A stretch of 64,000 nucleotides of DNA, taken from contig NZ_QVMI01000028.1 of assembly GCF_010500965.1 (NCBI RefSeq), positions 1-64,000 of the forward strand, read 5' to 3'. A model generated the notes under the pieces. That model was not told the origin of the DNA and searched no databases. It saw only the letters and a list, made by a program, of their open reading frames with translations. A program made the position numbers and the translations under genes. This DNA comes from Bacteroides sp. 51 (GTDB taxonomy: Bacteria; Bacteroidota; Bacteroidia; Bacteroidales; Bacteroidaceae). Positions within the stretch are counted from its first letter, which is position 1, and the number at the start of each line of letters is the position of its first letter. This document shows positions 56,601-63,867 of this stretch, piece after piece.

Positions 56601-56667
56601 GAAACTGTATAATAGGGAAAAAGGAAATAATGGTATTTTGTATAGTGTGGTGTGTGGGAGTGAATAA
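50608..56667 (+). CDS. druE: DruE-like giant DEAD/DEAH helicase with DUF1998
   Basis: A 2019-residue superfamily 2 helicase. Q-motif-like 'YSHQTESW' (97-104), Walker A 'TSGTGSGKTE' (116-125), motif Ib region 'FLYPLNALMDSQ', DEAH-type 'LLDETHSYSG' (DETH 249-252) and 'ATSATIGE' (near 284). A Cys-rich zinc region lies near 415-455 (CTNPGC, CTDCH, CNSCGE). The C-terminal helicase lobe has 'STTMEMGIDIGGI' (about 1080) and 'YLQRAGRAGRRGE' (about 1105). Further Cys pairs (CPSCGY, CPYCG, CTVCG) precede the DUF1998 block 'DTALGGAGYSTL' with 'CDCPKACTSC' (about 1610). This layout and length fit DruE, the hallmark of Druantia. All motor motifs look intact, so the system may be active. Confidence 0.82.
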   Translation: MNYRNLYTNTQRRFTDALLSMWASGKEKEQNYLRYVLEEKEPLLASPVFRSVFPWKNSEHTFGQHASQLGILDEDFVDALNDADEKFRFPLDRCPYSHQTESWKNMLKRKKTIVVTSGTGSGKTECFMIPVLQDLLREKKAGRGKGVQALFLYPLNALMDSQRKRIHAWCEALNPQISYAIFNGNTPNEMNSITQKASFPEITCRDSVRKNPPQILFTNPTMLEYMLLRNSDQAILQQSQGKLRWILLDETHSYSGSSAAELALQLRRVLDAFGVGIDDVNFAATSATIGENPQELIEFISRLTGKKTDDIEIVNGERIIPDMDNQILQTEIDAINKEFGLKLTCQDAHNLRQQLNSNPALSTDQIAEATGLTGTIEQKLALIDRLGDKGILPTQGHFFARSIGGLYACTNPGCKIDKDKRLPIGSLTTKPATECTDCHSKLLEVKICNSCGELLINGEFNEKTHEYRMATRSFASETTLFELDKELDMEGEEGDGNENKNKPTANQSFWAPLHLTKGCEVAPHNKAATSFKGLSLQDKDKFKYASGENNFDYCYHKDTLQPLCPKCGESVGYANYANTSSALISRMLAPTLLEEAQPMENTDRKTMYEGRKFITFTDNRQGTAKGALAQNIATERNWTRASVFHFLSDRGRGDSSQGLTPEEETSYNYFYEQQMAGALPPVLQGMFKQLQNKKDSVGKPDIQPISLSQVVAALEEDEELNKLFIHLSEARKNAIKNENSSEHREEKRDYLKALLLDALGMRPRRGNALESMGLVSLHYPGMADEKAPHLFTKYGFTDNEWRDFLKICLDYHLRRNMHYYIPEKANVYLPQSYFSDPVYGSELPAGTKDSRSDRSLKKWPLLKRTGKNIPEKQPRIVLLLCAAMGITDVGLMSEDQKDDIDEILRKAWRILAAKVLSPLNDKTINGIKYDGYKLDLFDDRKVQIKLSAQSWICPVHHSLIDVNFKSYSPLITGYVNADTYKRFRIDTPPVSLSHFPYAYRKDENGETVSKEKILEWMNEAFHSRKERGIWSDIYENILLKSPVFIAAEHSAQLKRAALEQYENQFNKGELNILSCSTTMEMGIDIGGISEVLMTNVPPKPANYLQRAGRAGRRGEMKSLAFTICAPTPIGTNTFSNPTWALDHKIAMPLIRMESHILVQRNVNSYLLSQYIARRGGMEIKESIDDFFYEHSGKHFSDFRIFLENVASNDKIVEGYRRLTKGTIKENTPLETMAREGLTQINSIYITLNSKIEVIEQNKADVKSISRKKLFESQLEKLKRENLIGFLAENNFIPSAGIPTGLIEFDNPAHPLSRHLSVAISEYAPGNRIVANEWTYESAGIEMKGKWSESRRSHLQNCPSCGYSTIRMGKHLESCPYCGPARKLQGVKGFPEMSPFTETIEPAGFKTDVSYKPTRKMKQNPSAMVYPALLEMEPWKEGENSILDLRVGTPQAEILYYNVGDRKGYALCTVCGKMKKEKDQHGDKPLENPLAGHKHLSIGGICAGNEDRATPVRRNVLLVGRYQTDLVELRFRDKDGNPLKGSALYSLGVVLTNKLADYIGVNRSEIKFGVNEQFNSVFIFDTALGGAGYSTLFPLYRDDILDLAYNELKLCDCPKACTSCLIDRDSQWFMEKLDKQEAIKWLEFERESRKEIPEAVKSVVPDAGRVTANLRAEFSNVLTDPSLQEVTVFVSNELSTWTPSEWPYAKSLASLNARGVRVNFVMPHKNIKLNELSVSDVSLLLECKMKYSLGFVQDEPRGIYPLLSAWFTDDKKTVDYFTDSDMRPYNADWSSDAVVYSSRNMPTLSIAPWNPDFKSAFADNSRTMLSFKITKPNVSLNAFAGELFSHDREQWEKIKQQVMGSNVSVKYTDRYLKTPLACLMLIRLIHQLAIAFELSVQDLELNLAFPTGRPTNWDSELSNAFAYVQNRDEFIEECAENLLGTPPKINGGRLPHYRELIIENDKFELIIRPDGGVENGWSVAPEDENIKISDIEDNWEMDVKLYNREKGNNGILYSVVCGSE

Positions 56668-56837
56668 ATATTTCACCAAATAATTTCAACTTCCCATTAA
56701 AGTGGCTATCCATAATTTTGTGTAAACCTCAAAATTTACAGATAATCGAATTAGGGCTCATACCTTAATCTGATTATCAAATACAGTCAAAAACTGGTTA
56801 AAAATATTAGAGAAAAGAGTATTATAAGGTGGTCGAA
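56668..56837. other. Region between druE and IS256 with split terminator half
   Basis: A 170-bp AT-rich gap. Its last bases, aggtggtcgaa (56827-56837), are the left arm of a hairpin whose right arm (agtttcgaccacct, then ctgctttttt) now lies beyond the IS. Before insertion this would have been an intrinsic terminator about 160 bp after druE. Confidence 0.6.
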
Positions 56838-58222
56838 GAGGCTGTAATTTAAACTGTGTCAGCAAAGAAATAAATTATTAACTTCGCTTACACAGTTTTT
56901 TTATGGCAGAATTTGATTTTGAAAGTATTAAGAACAAGGCTTTATAACAATTAAAGTCTGGTAAATCTTTATTGGGTAAAGATGGTGCTTTTGCTCCTTT
57001 ACTTGAAAGTATTTTAAATGCAGCTTTAGAAGGTGAGATGGATGCTCACTTAAGCGATGCTGAGCGTAATTTGGGTAATCGTCGTAACGGCAGGATGGAC
57101 AAACAGGTTCAGACTCCTTTGGGTGAGGTTACTGTTTCTACCCCTCGTGATCGTACTTCTTCTTTTGAACCTCAGTTTATCAAGAAGCGCGAAACTATTT
57201 TAGCAGAAAGTGTTGCTGATCGTATTATCGGATTGTATGCTTTAGGTAATAGTACACGGCAGATTAGTGACTGGATGGAAGAGAACCTGGGTAATCGTGT
57301 TTCTGCTGATACGATAAGTTCCATCACCGATCGTGTTTTACCCGAGATAAAGTCCTGGCGTTCCCGTCCTTTAGAACGCGTCTATGCAATTGTTTGGCTG
57401 GATGCTATCCATTATAAGGTTATGGATGAATCGGGTCGTGCCGTTTCCCGGGCTATTTACAATATAATTGGCATTGACAAGGATGGTCATAAGGATGTTT
57501 TGGGTATGTATATCTCTAAGAGTGAAGGAGCTAACTATTGGCTATCAGTACTGACTGATCTTCAAAACCGTGGAGTTGAAGATATTCTTATTGCCTGTAT
57601 TGATAACCTGACAGGTTTTGCTGATGCTATATCCAGTGTTTTTCCTGACACCACAGTTCAACTCTGTATTGTCCACCAGATCCGTAACTCCTATAAATAT
57701 GTAGGCAGCAAGCATCAGAAAGAATTTCTCAAAGACTTAAAAACAGTCTATCGTGCAGTTAATAAGGAAACAGCAGAGGTTAATCTGGATTCTCTTCAGG
57801 ATAAATGGGGAGAACAATACCCTATTGTCATTAAATCCTGGAGGGATAATTGGGAACGTTTATCTGCTTATTTTGAATATACCGAAGCTATCCGAAGAAT
57901 GATTTACACCACCAATACGGTTGAAGGTTATCATCGCCAGCTACGTAAGGTCACTAAAAATAAAGGAGTTTTCCCGAACGATACATCATTGGAAAAACTC
58001 GTTTATTTAGCCTATAGGAATATACGTAAGAAATGGACGATGTCCTTGGCAAACTGGGCCATAATTGCAGGACAATTAGCCATTAAGTTTGGAGAACGGT
58101 TTAGAATACTGTAAATTTGTCGCTCGTCGGGACGGGTGCTCCCGCCCCTTGCCGCGGGGCAATCCCCGAGCAGTGAGGATTTAAAAAGAAAAACATGCTG
58201 ACACAGTTCTACTTACACGCCC
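56838..58222 (+). mobile_element. IS256-family insertion sequence with 8-bp target duplication
   Basis: A 1385-bp element. The terminal inverted repeats are 27 bp (56838-56864 and 58196-58222) with 21 matches, including a perfect inner aactgtgtcagca. The element is flanked by an 8-bp duplication tggtcgaa (56830-56837 and 58223-58230), the size expected for IS256. It carries one transposase gene. Joining the flanks at the duplication restores a hairpin plus T-tract, so the target was the probable terminator downstream of druE. A GC-rich palindromic stretch (58122-58175) lies between the transposase stop and the right end. Confidence 0.92.
56903..58114 (+). pseudogene. IS256-family transposase with in-frame stop
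   Basis: The natural start is the ATG at 56903 (MAEFDFESIKNKAL), followed by an in-frame TAA at 56945-56947, then 'QLKSGKSLLGKDGAFAPLL' to the stop at 58114. From the TTG at 56972 a 380-residue product is still open. The body is a complete mutator-type DDE transposase ('GNRRNGRMDKQVQT', 'VWLDAIHYKV', 'LIACIDNLTGF', 'YTTNTVEGYHRQLRKV'). The early stop costs the first 14 codons only, so re-initiation or a recoded product could still be active; I call it a probable nonsense mutant. Confidence 0.8.
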
Positions 58223-58508
58223 TGGTCGAAAGTTTCGACCACCTCTGCTTTTTTCAACTTATTTGATGTGCGAACCATTTCATGTGTATATTCTAACTAA
58301 GTACATAGTAGGACTAATGAAGGACCAGTGATGGAAATCGGTACCGCACTCTTTGTTTTTAAACAAGTACCGATATAATGTTCATTCATTGTCCTTGACA
58401 TGACTCTCTATAGTCCCTTACAATGGAGAAAAGCAAAAAAACAGCCTCCCAAACAATCAATTTGGAAGGCTATTTCCTTATTTTTCTCTAAAGTGTCCTT
58501 TTAGGTTC
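58223..58508. other. Flank right of IS256 with minus-strand terminator
   Basis: No gene. It contains the right half of the interrupted terminator (58231-58252) and a separate minus-strand intrinsic terminator (58438-58472). Confidence 0.55.
58438..58472 (-). terminator. Minus-strand terminator next to the tRNA remnant
   Basis: Read on the minus strand, atagccttccaaattgat and tgtttgggaggct pair around 'gatt' with one mismatch, followed by gtttttttgctttt. No intact minus-strand gene lies before it; the only candidate is the tRNA 3'-end remnant at 58511-58536, about 40 bp upstream, which supports the idea that this was a tRNA gene's terminator. Confidence 0.65.
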
Positions 58509-58716
58509 GAGCGAAAGACGGGACTTTGACCCATCTACGCTATATCGCTAGTATACAATACATTTCAAACTTTATCAAAGAACAGGTACCGATTAAGTAC
58601 CTTTTTTCTGTCTCGAATTGTCCTACAGATGTTATCTAATGTCTGTCTTACTTTTCGGGTTCAAAATTACACTCTTTTTTTCAATCTGCCAAATTATTGA
58701 TTAACAAATGTCTTTA
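58509..58716. repeat. Right copy of 208-bp direct repeat with tRNA 3'-end remnant
   Basis: Colinear with 37509-37716 at an exact 21,000-bp offset. Its minus-strand start, atggg-tcaaagt-cccgt-ctttcgc, still folds as a T-arm with seven-base loop followed by a 3' acceptor strand, more tRNA-like than the left copy. A terminator follows on the same strand. The repeat thus marks the boundary between two island units. Confidence 0.8.
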
Positions 58717-58748
58717 TTAGTATGCCCAATTCTTTTGTTATCTGGTTT

Positions 58749-59150
58749 CTATTTTTTCCGTTGCAAGTTAATCATAGAATTCTTGTTGCTTTGGATGCTA
58801 ATTTCTACGTTTTCACTTCTACAAATTTGTTGAGATGCAAGCATAAATCCATAAACTGTATTAGTATCTGTCATTTTAATATATACATTTCCTTGTTTAT
58901 CAGTTGTTGGATAACTAATAATACACAAAGTAAGTCTTAACGCTCTATCATCGGTTAAGTCCAAAATTGTTGTTTTTTGGTTTATAAGTATTGTTTTTGA
59001 ATTTTATCCTATAACCGGTCTTTCTCCTACTTATAGATAGTGAATACATAAAATCATGTATTTTAAAGTGTACAGTCGAAACCAATGATAGGCCTTCATC
59101 TGCAATTACACTGTCTAAATAAGACAAGCCAATAGAGACGGATTGTTTGC
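58749..59150 (-). pseudogene. Unrecognised frameshifted gene remnant
   Basis: On the minus strand, frames join to 'SIGLSYLDSVIADEGLSL', 'VHFKIHDFMYSLSISRRKTG', then after a shift near 58970 'LDLTDDRALRLTLCIISYPT' and 'NVYIKMTDTNTVYGFMLASQ', ending at 58749. The two parts look like one protein of about 140 residues or more whose 5' part is lost. I do not recognise the family. Confidence 0.4.
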
Positions 59151-59635
59151 CGCAATCCGCTCAAAACGGTATTTTTGCAATTCGACAACCCGATACACTC
59201 AAAACCAATCGTTTCTGATAGTCAATCAATTACTCCATTTTTCCGTTCCTTGCTTTTCTGTTGGGAGTTTGTTAGGTACATTTCTTTTTTGTTTAGTTAC
59301 TTCAAATAACAACCTGTCAGAAGCCCTTTATTATTTTATTTCATTAAAATTTAAACAGACTCTTAAGTAAATTTTATAAATTAATTGTTATAATTTATTT
59401 TTTTGCATATATTTGGTGATTTATTTCTAATTATTAATTAATTGGGCTATAATGAAAACCTGGGTTAAGTGCTACATTTTAAATGAAATGAAAATATAGT
59501 ATGGAAATCATATAAAAGTAAAATAATGTCAATTCTAACTTAAGAACATAACCGTTACTTTTGACAGTAAGAAAAACATAAAACATTAATCTCTTATTAT
59601 TCTGGAGTTTAAATCTGAAAACAAATTATCTATAT
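59151..59635. other. AT-rich leader of the GTPase-like operon
   Basis: About 485 bp without a supported gene. It holds a candidate promoter at 59384-59415 and a predicted untranslated leader of about 210 nt. Confidence 0.5.
59384..59415 (+). promoter_or_regulatory. Candidate promoter of the GTPase-like operon
   Basis: TATATTTG (59408-59415) matches the -7 consensus TAnnTTTG, and ATTG (59384-59387), one change from TTTG, lies exactly 20 bp upstream. The start codon is 220 bp downstream, giving an unusually long leader. Confidence 0.5.
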
Positions 59636-60715
59636 ATGAAAACAAAACAACAAATTCCCCCTATTGTACGTATAGGAGCCGTAGTATTGAGTTTGACAAC
59701 ATTTGCTGTTGGTTTCTGGCATTCTCATTTAGGCTTAAAGGAGATGAGACCTTTTGAATCTGATTACGGAAGCATCTTTATTGCACTAATTATTCTGATG
59801 TTGCTGCTGATCTGTTACTTCTTTGCGGTATCAGGTAAAAAGATAGCCCTTGTGTTTTACCTCGCCTGTGCCGGATTTTTCATTGTATTTAACCTCAACT
59901 ACTTTTATCCTTCCTACCTAGGTCGCCAGTTGGTAAAAGAAGAGGCTATTGCGCTGAACGATACGCTCCACACGTTTACACACCGTATTAATATGATTGA
60001 TAACTCGGGTACAATTTCCAATGTAAGTAAATTGTACACCCTGAAAGATCAGATACTGGATGAAGTAAAAGGGCAGGCAGGTTTCGGACCGCGTGCTGCT
60101 GATTATTTAAATCAGTTTAACGCGATAACAGGAGGTCAGCTGAAAAAAAACCTTGTAGTAGGCAGTACACAAGAAGAGCGCGACCAGATCGCAAAAAGAT
60201 ACAGTGATTTATTAGATGCAGAAATCCGCAACTATGTAGTGCAGCAGGTTGCCGCAGGAAATGTATCGAACGCCGATAAACTTTATACAGGTATACAGGA
60301 ACTGGAAGTAGTAAACGAAAACTATTCGCTACTGCTGAAAGAAATTATAGCCGATGATTCGCGCATACCATTAGAGGCGGTAAAAACACACCCGCAGATT
60401 AATACAATGCAAAATCTGGTGACAAGCCTTGACGATGCTACTATCAAGATCAACGAAGCAAGCGGTAAGGAAATATATCCGAGATTGAAAGAAGCCAAAA
60501 CTCGTAATTTGGGACGTATAGCCCATACTCTTAGTTCTATATGGGAGCGTATCGGACATATCGATACTTGGGCAATGATTTTGCTGTGTCTGTTTATAGA
60601 CTTAATTGTACCGTTGGCTGTATATATATTAATAAGAAGAAAGGACGATGACGAAGGTGAAAAAATCACTTTATGGGAACAATTATTCGGAAAAAACAGG
60701 AATTTTAATAAATGA
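59636..60715 (+). CDS. Multi-pass membrane protein of GTPase-like operon
   Basis: A 359-residue membrane protein. Three membrane helices near the N-terminus (about 10-28, 44-65, 70-90), a soluble domain of about 220 residues that is mainly helical (92-310), and a fourth helix (about 314-335, 'WAMILLCLFIDLIVPLAVYIL') followed by a basic-acidic cytoplasmic tail 'RRKDDDEGEKITLWEQLFG'. With three helices before the soluble domain and one after, the domain most likely faces the periplasm, with the tail inside. I do not recognise the family. It is first in a run of at least five genes with gaps of 5-78 bp, followed by a P-loop GTPase-like protein, so it may be a sensor or pore component. Confidence 0.75.
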   Translation: MKTKQQIPPIVRIGAVVLSLTTFAVGFWHSHLGLKEMRPFESDYGSIFIALIILMLLLICYFFAVSGKKIALVFYLACAGFFIVFNLNYFYPSYLGRQLVKEEAIALNDTLHTFTHRINMIDNSGTISNVSKLYTLKDQILDEVKGQAGFGPRAADYLNQFNAITGGQLKKNLVVGSTQEERDQIAKRYSDLLDAEIRNYVVQQVAAGNVSNADKLYTGIQELEVVNENYSLLLKEIIADDSRIPLEAVKTHPQINTMQNLVTSLDDATIKINEASGKEIYPRLKEAKTRNLGRIAHTLSSIWERIGHIDTWAMILLCLFIDLIVPLAVYILIRRKDDDEGEKITLWEQLFGKNRNFNK

Positions 60716-60740
60716 TAATTAATAAAAGAAATAGAGAGAG

Positions 60741-61709
60741 ATGAGCAGTTCAGAAAATTTTTTCAGAAAAGGAAGCGATCAGCAACAGACAACTCCTGTT
60801 GTTGACGAACAGGAGACTTTCAGGATTGACCTGGATACTTTAGGTGAAAACGAAATCATTAATATCTTTGATGAATTCATCAAAGAAAAACGGCAGATTG
60901 TTATTCCTATCGGATTTCCTGCTGCTGGCAAGTCGTTATTCCTGTCTTCACTAATGTACTATGCCGAAAGGAATTCGGATAAGAAATGGAACGGTAATTC
61001 ATTGTCTGCCTATCCTTTTGAGCAGGGAAACCTTTCCAGAGACACTATGATAAAATACTTCGATGATAAAGCAGCGTACCCTGTTACTGCATCGGGAACT
61101 CTGGATCTAATTGGTATCAACCTCAAGCCAAGTAGCAATAAGTTGCCCGAATTAAAACTTGCTTTTGTTGATCTTGCTGGTGAAGACCTCCGAAACTTTA
61201 GGGCAGACAAGCGAAACAACCTCAATCCTAAAATTACAGCCATATTCAAAGCATGCAGGTTAACCAAACCTATCTTTTGCCTGATTACACCTTATGATTC
61301 GAGGTTAGGGCATGCCGAGGAAAACTCTTTGTTTGCAAACTTCCTGAGTTATATCTCCGAAGATAAAAACGGGTTCAATCCGCTATATCAGCAGGCAAAA
61401 TACATTGCAGTGGTATCCCAATGGGATAAAAATATTAACGCAAAAAAAGAAGATGCAGAATCTTATATCAAATCGCATAGACCCGCCTTGCACACGGAAA
61501 TTGAAGGAAGGGATAAACATCAGTTTGCATTCGGAGAATATTCTGTTGGCGTGTTGGAAGATACGAGAGACAGAAATGGTCAACCGGTAGTTTTGATTAG
61601 ACGTATTGCCAACGACTATCCGCATAACTTCTGGTGCAGTTTGTACAAACTGGCTACAAACAAATCACTTGATTCAAAGAGTTGGTTAGCAAAATTATTC
61701 GGATATTAA
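60741..61709 (+). CDS. P-loop GTPase-like protein
   Basis: A 322-residue soluble protein with a GTPase-like motif set: G1/Walker A 'GFPAAGKSLF' (58-67), G3-like 'FVDLAGEDLRNF' (DLAGE 144-148) and G4-like 'VVSQWDK' (224-230) at the usual order and spacing. The canonical NKxD is replaced by SQWDK, so nucleotide specificity is uncertain. The N-terminal 50 residues are acidic and polar, and no membrane span is seen. It may relate to the GTPases of prokaryotic conflict systems (for example the DO-GTPase groups), but I cannot confirm that. Start ATG follows the purine-rich agagagag. It probably works with the three membrane-linked neighbours, coupling nucleotide hydrolysis to a membrane response. 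Confidence 0.7.
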   Translation: MSSSENFFRKGSDQQQTTPVVDEQETFRIDLDTLGENEIINIFDEFIKEKRQIVIPIGFPAAGKSLFLSSLMYYAERNSDKKWNGNSLSAYPFEQGNLSRDTMIKYFDDKAAYPVTASGTLDLIGINLKPSSNKLPELKLAFVDLAGEDLRNFRADKRNNLNPKITAIFKACRLTKPIFCLITPYDSRLGHAEENSLFANFLSYISEDKNGFNPLYQQAKYIAVVSQWDKNINAKKEDAESYIKSHRPALHTEIEGRDKHQFAFGEYSVGVLEDTRDRNGQPVVLIRRIANDYPHNFWCSLYKLATNKSLDSKSWLAKLFGY

Positions 61710-61721
61710 TAAAAGAAATGC

Positions 61722-63074
61722 ATGACAAGCAATAGTCTTATTTTTTACGGAAAGCCACAGAGTTTTGAAAGGTATGAAATTACGGAAAGTGGGTATAGCG
61801 ATAAAGTACAGTACGAACCTCGTATTAAAATACCTTTTGTAAATGATGAAGTATTACACTACTTCTTCAAAAACGGAAGCTATTATCTTGAACTGTATGG
61901 CTATGCTAATCCATACCAGACAGTAAGACAAGGTGTTGTTATTGGCGTATGTGTTAAGTTTCACAGACCGATTAAGTTGTCTAGCGATAACTTTTCTTTA
62001 TTACAATCTTTACTCAAAGATTTTAAAGAGATTGCATTATCCGGTCAGGATATGAGTTTCAAAGCACTCAATTTAATTGATATTACTGAGTTTGACCAAA
62101 CAATAAACAAACCAGATGTAGTAGGGATTTTATCAAACTTCCAGACTTCTGACCAATTGCCGAAACCTCTCGATAATAAACTGACCTTATTTTATCTGGA
62201 AAATTTCAATGGAATAGATTCTTTAAATGATAGGATTTATAATTGTAAAGACATTTATTTCTCTACAAACAAAGAACTTTTCAAAGATATACTGAACAGG
62301 GCACCATTCGAAGAAGCAGATGAATGCATACATGCGTTAAAAGGGGTTGAAGCAGAGGAACCTCCAATATCCGAAAAACTTCAGGGAAAACCGATGGCAA
62401 CCAAACCTCAAATGAATAGTGGTGCGCCTACAGGTGGTACTTCAAAAGACAAGGATGACTTAAAAGAATTAAATGATAAGCTTAATAAACTGACAAAACA
62501 GGTAAGTCAAAGAACTAAAATCTTTATAGTTACTTCGGCAGTTTATATGATTCTTTTCATAGCATTTTTTTTTGGTACAAGTACCTCTCTGGATAAGTGG
62601 ATCTCCTTTAACAAAAACAGCAAACCTCCTACGGAAGCTACGGCAGGGAGTCAGGAAAAGGCTGATAAAGATGGAGAAAAAGAGAAAGGTGCTGGTGAAG
62701 AAAAAAAAGATAGCACTGAGTCTGGGGATGGTGGTGTGGTTAATAGTACTGGTACTAGTGGTACTCATGCTCTGGCTACTGCCAAGCCTGCCACAACGGT
62801 AAATTTTAAACCACTTAATCAGATGGGAAAATATTATACAATTCTATCACAAGATAGTATAAAACCTAAAGGTACAACGACTAGAATAAGTGACCTTGTA
62901 TTTCAAATTATTCCAAATGAACTAGCAAATTTGGTATATATGGAGAAAAATGGAAAGTTAGTAGTGAATCAACAGGAAAGGCAAAAACTTAGAGAAAATA
63001 CGAAAATTGTTATTCAAGCTTTTCTGAATGATAATTTATTAGGCGAACAAGAATATACGATTGCAATGCCTTAA
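61722..63074 (+). CDS. Single-pass membrane protein of GTPase-like operon
   Basis: A 450-residue bitopic protein. Residues 1-215 form a cytoplasmic alpha/beta domain ('LIFYGKPQSFERYEITESG', 'YYLELYGYANPYQTVRQGVV'); 240-264 a coiled coil ('DLKELNDKLNKLTKQVSQ'); 267-285 one membrane helix ('IFIVTSAVYMILFIAFFFG'); then a low-complexity linker rich in Lys, Glu, Gly, Ser and Thr (295-355) and a small extracytoplasmic C-terminal domain (360-450). The N-terminal part could be a partner domain for the GTPase (gap 12 bp), in the way GTPase-associated proteins accompany conflict-system GTPases. I do not recognise the family by name. Confidence 0.72.
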   Translation: MTSNSLIFYGKPQSFERYEITESGYSDKVQYEPRIKIPFVNDEVLHYFFKNGSYYLELYGYANPYQTVRQGVVIGVCVKFHRPIKLSSDNFSLLQSLLKDFKEIALSGQDMSFKALNLIDITEFDQTINKPDVVGILSNFQTSDQLPKPLDNKLTLFYLENFNGIDSLNDRIYNCKDIYFSTNKELFKDILNRAPFEEADECIHALKGVEAEEPPISEKLQGKPMATKPQMNSGAPTGGTSKDKDDLKELNDKLNKLTKQVSQRTKIFIVTSAVYMILFIAFFFGTSTSLDKWISFNKNSKPPTEATAGSQEKADKDGEKEKGAGEEKKDSTESGDGGVVNSTGTSGTHALATAKPATTVNFKPLNQMGKYYTILSQDSIKPKGTTTRISDLVFQIIPNELANLVYMEKNGKLVVNQQERQKLRENTKIVIQAFLNDNLLGEQEYTIAMP

Positions 63075-63139
63075 AAATAAGTTTGACAATCAGGTCTTAT
63101 ACATACAACTTACTATATAATTATTATGTGGAATCAGCA

Positions 63140-63862
63140 ATGAAATCAGCAATCAAATTAATCTTCGTATCTCCGCTTTTTCTATTAATTTCCTGTGCAG
63201 GAGACTGCAAACAGGTAGAAATAGAAAAAGCAGAATGGATAACGCGTTTCGAAGATTACTATATAACAAAGGATACAATGGACAATACTACCGTTTTTGT
63301 AGATACACTAGTGTCTTATTCGGTAGTGGAGCATAAGCTAAAAAGAGAATATAAAAAAGATTCCAAAGGAAAAATTAATGGACAGGAGGTAGTACACTTT
63401 ATTACGATAAAAAATAACAATAGAGAATATACCAACTCTTTTGCGGCAAGAATATCAGGTAAGGAATATAACGAAAAAAATGAGAAATGGAGCGATATAA
63501 AACCAACGACAAGGTATATTGATATACCTCCTGAAAGTAGTCATACTTTTATATTAAGGCTTAAAAACTGGTGGAGAAATGAAAGCAGTGGTTACGATGA
63601 AGGCAACGTGTCGGTTTATATCCTGCAAAAACCCACCAATGTAAGCAAAACTGTTCAGGTGCCGAAGAAAGTTAGGAGAAATCTTATCCGTCGTATAGAC
63701 GAGCTTCACCTCTCTACGATAAGTATTAATACCTGTGAACAGAGTGCAGAAGCTTTGGGAAAACAATATCAGGCTGTTAAAGATTTGTATTACAGTAAAG
63801 TCGATAAAAAAGACCAGAAGGAAGTAAGAATCAGAGGCAATGAAGATAAAGGCATTTATTAA
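63140..63862 (+). CDS. Lipoprotein of GTPase-like operon
   Basis: A 240-residue lipoprotein. I start it at the ATG at 63140, which gives 'MKSAIKLIFVSPLFLLISCAGDC' with lipobox LISC; an upstream TTG at 63083 would add a non-signal stretch. The mature part is beta-rich ('HFITIKNNNREYTNSFAARI', 'TRYIDIPPESSHTFILRLKN') and ends with a helical, basic region. Two Cys (in CAGDC) and one late Cys are present. It should be anchored in the inner or outer membrane facing the periplasm. Family unknown; its operon position suggests an envelope partner of the membrane proteins next to it. Confidence 0.72.
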   Translation: MKSAIKLIFVSPLFLLISCAGDCKQVEIEKAEWITRFEDYYITKDTMDNTTVFVDTLVSYSVVEHKLKREYKKDSKGKINGQEVVHFITIKNNNREYTNSFAARISGKEYNEKNEKWSDIKPTTRYIDIPPESSHTFILRLKNWWRNESSGYDEGNVSVYILQKPTNVSKTVQVPKKVRRNLIRRIDELHLSTISINTCEQSAEALGKQYQAVKDLYYSKVDKKDQKEVRIRGNEDKGIY

Positions 63863-63867
63863 ATATT

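Noticed and set aside
50608-56667. DISARM or Dpd helicase
   Set aside because: No methyltransferase, PLD or other DISARM genes and no dpd genes are adjacent; helicase and DUF1998 are in one very long chain preceded by a DruH-like gene, which fits Druantia better.
37509-58716. Prophage
   Set aside because: No capsid, portal, terminase or tail genes are seen in the 21-kb unit.
37509-58716. Integrase gene for the island
   Set aside because: No tyrosine or serine recombinase motif was found in the window; only IS-type transposases are present.
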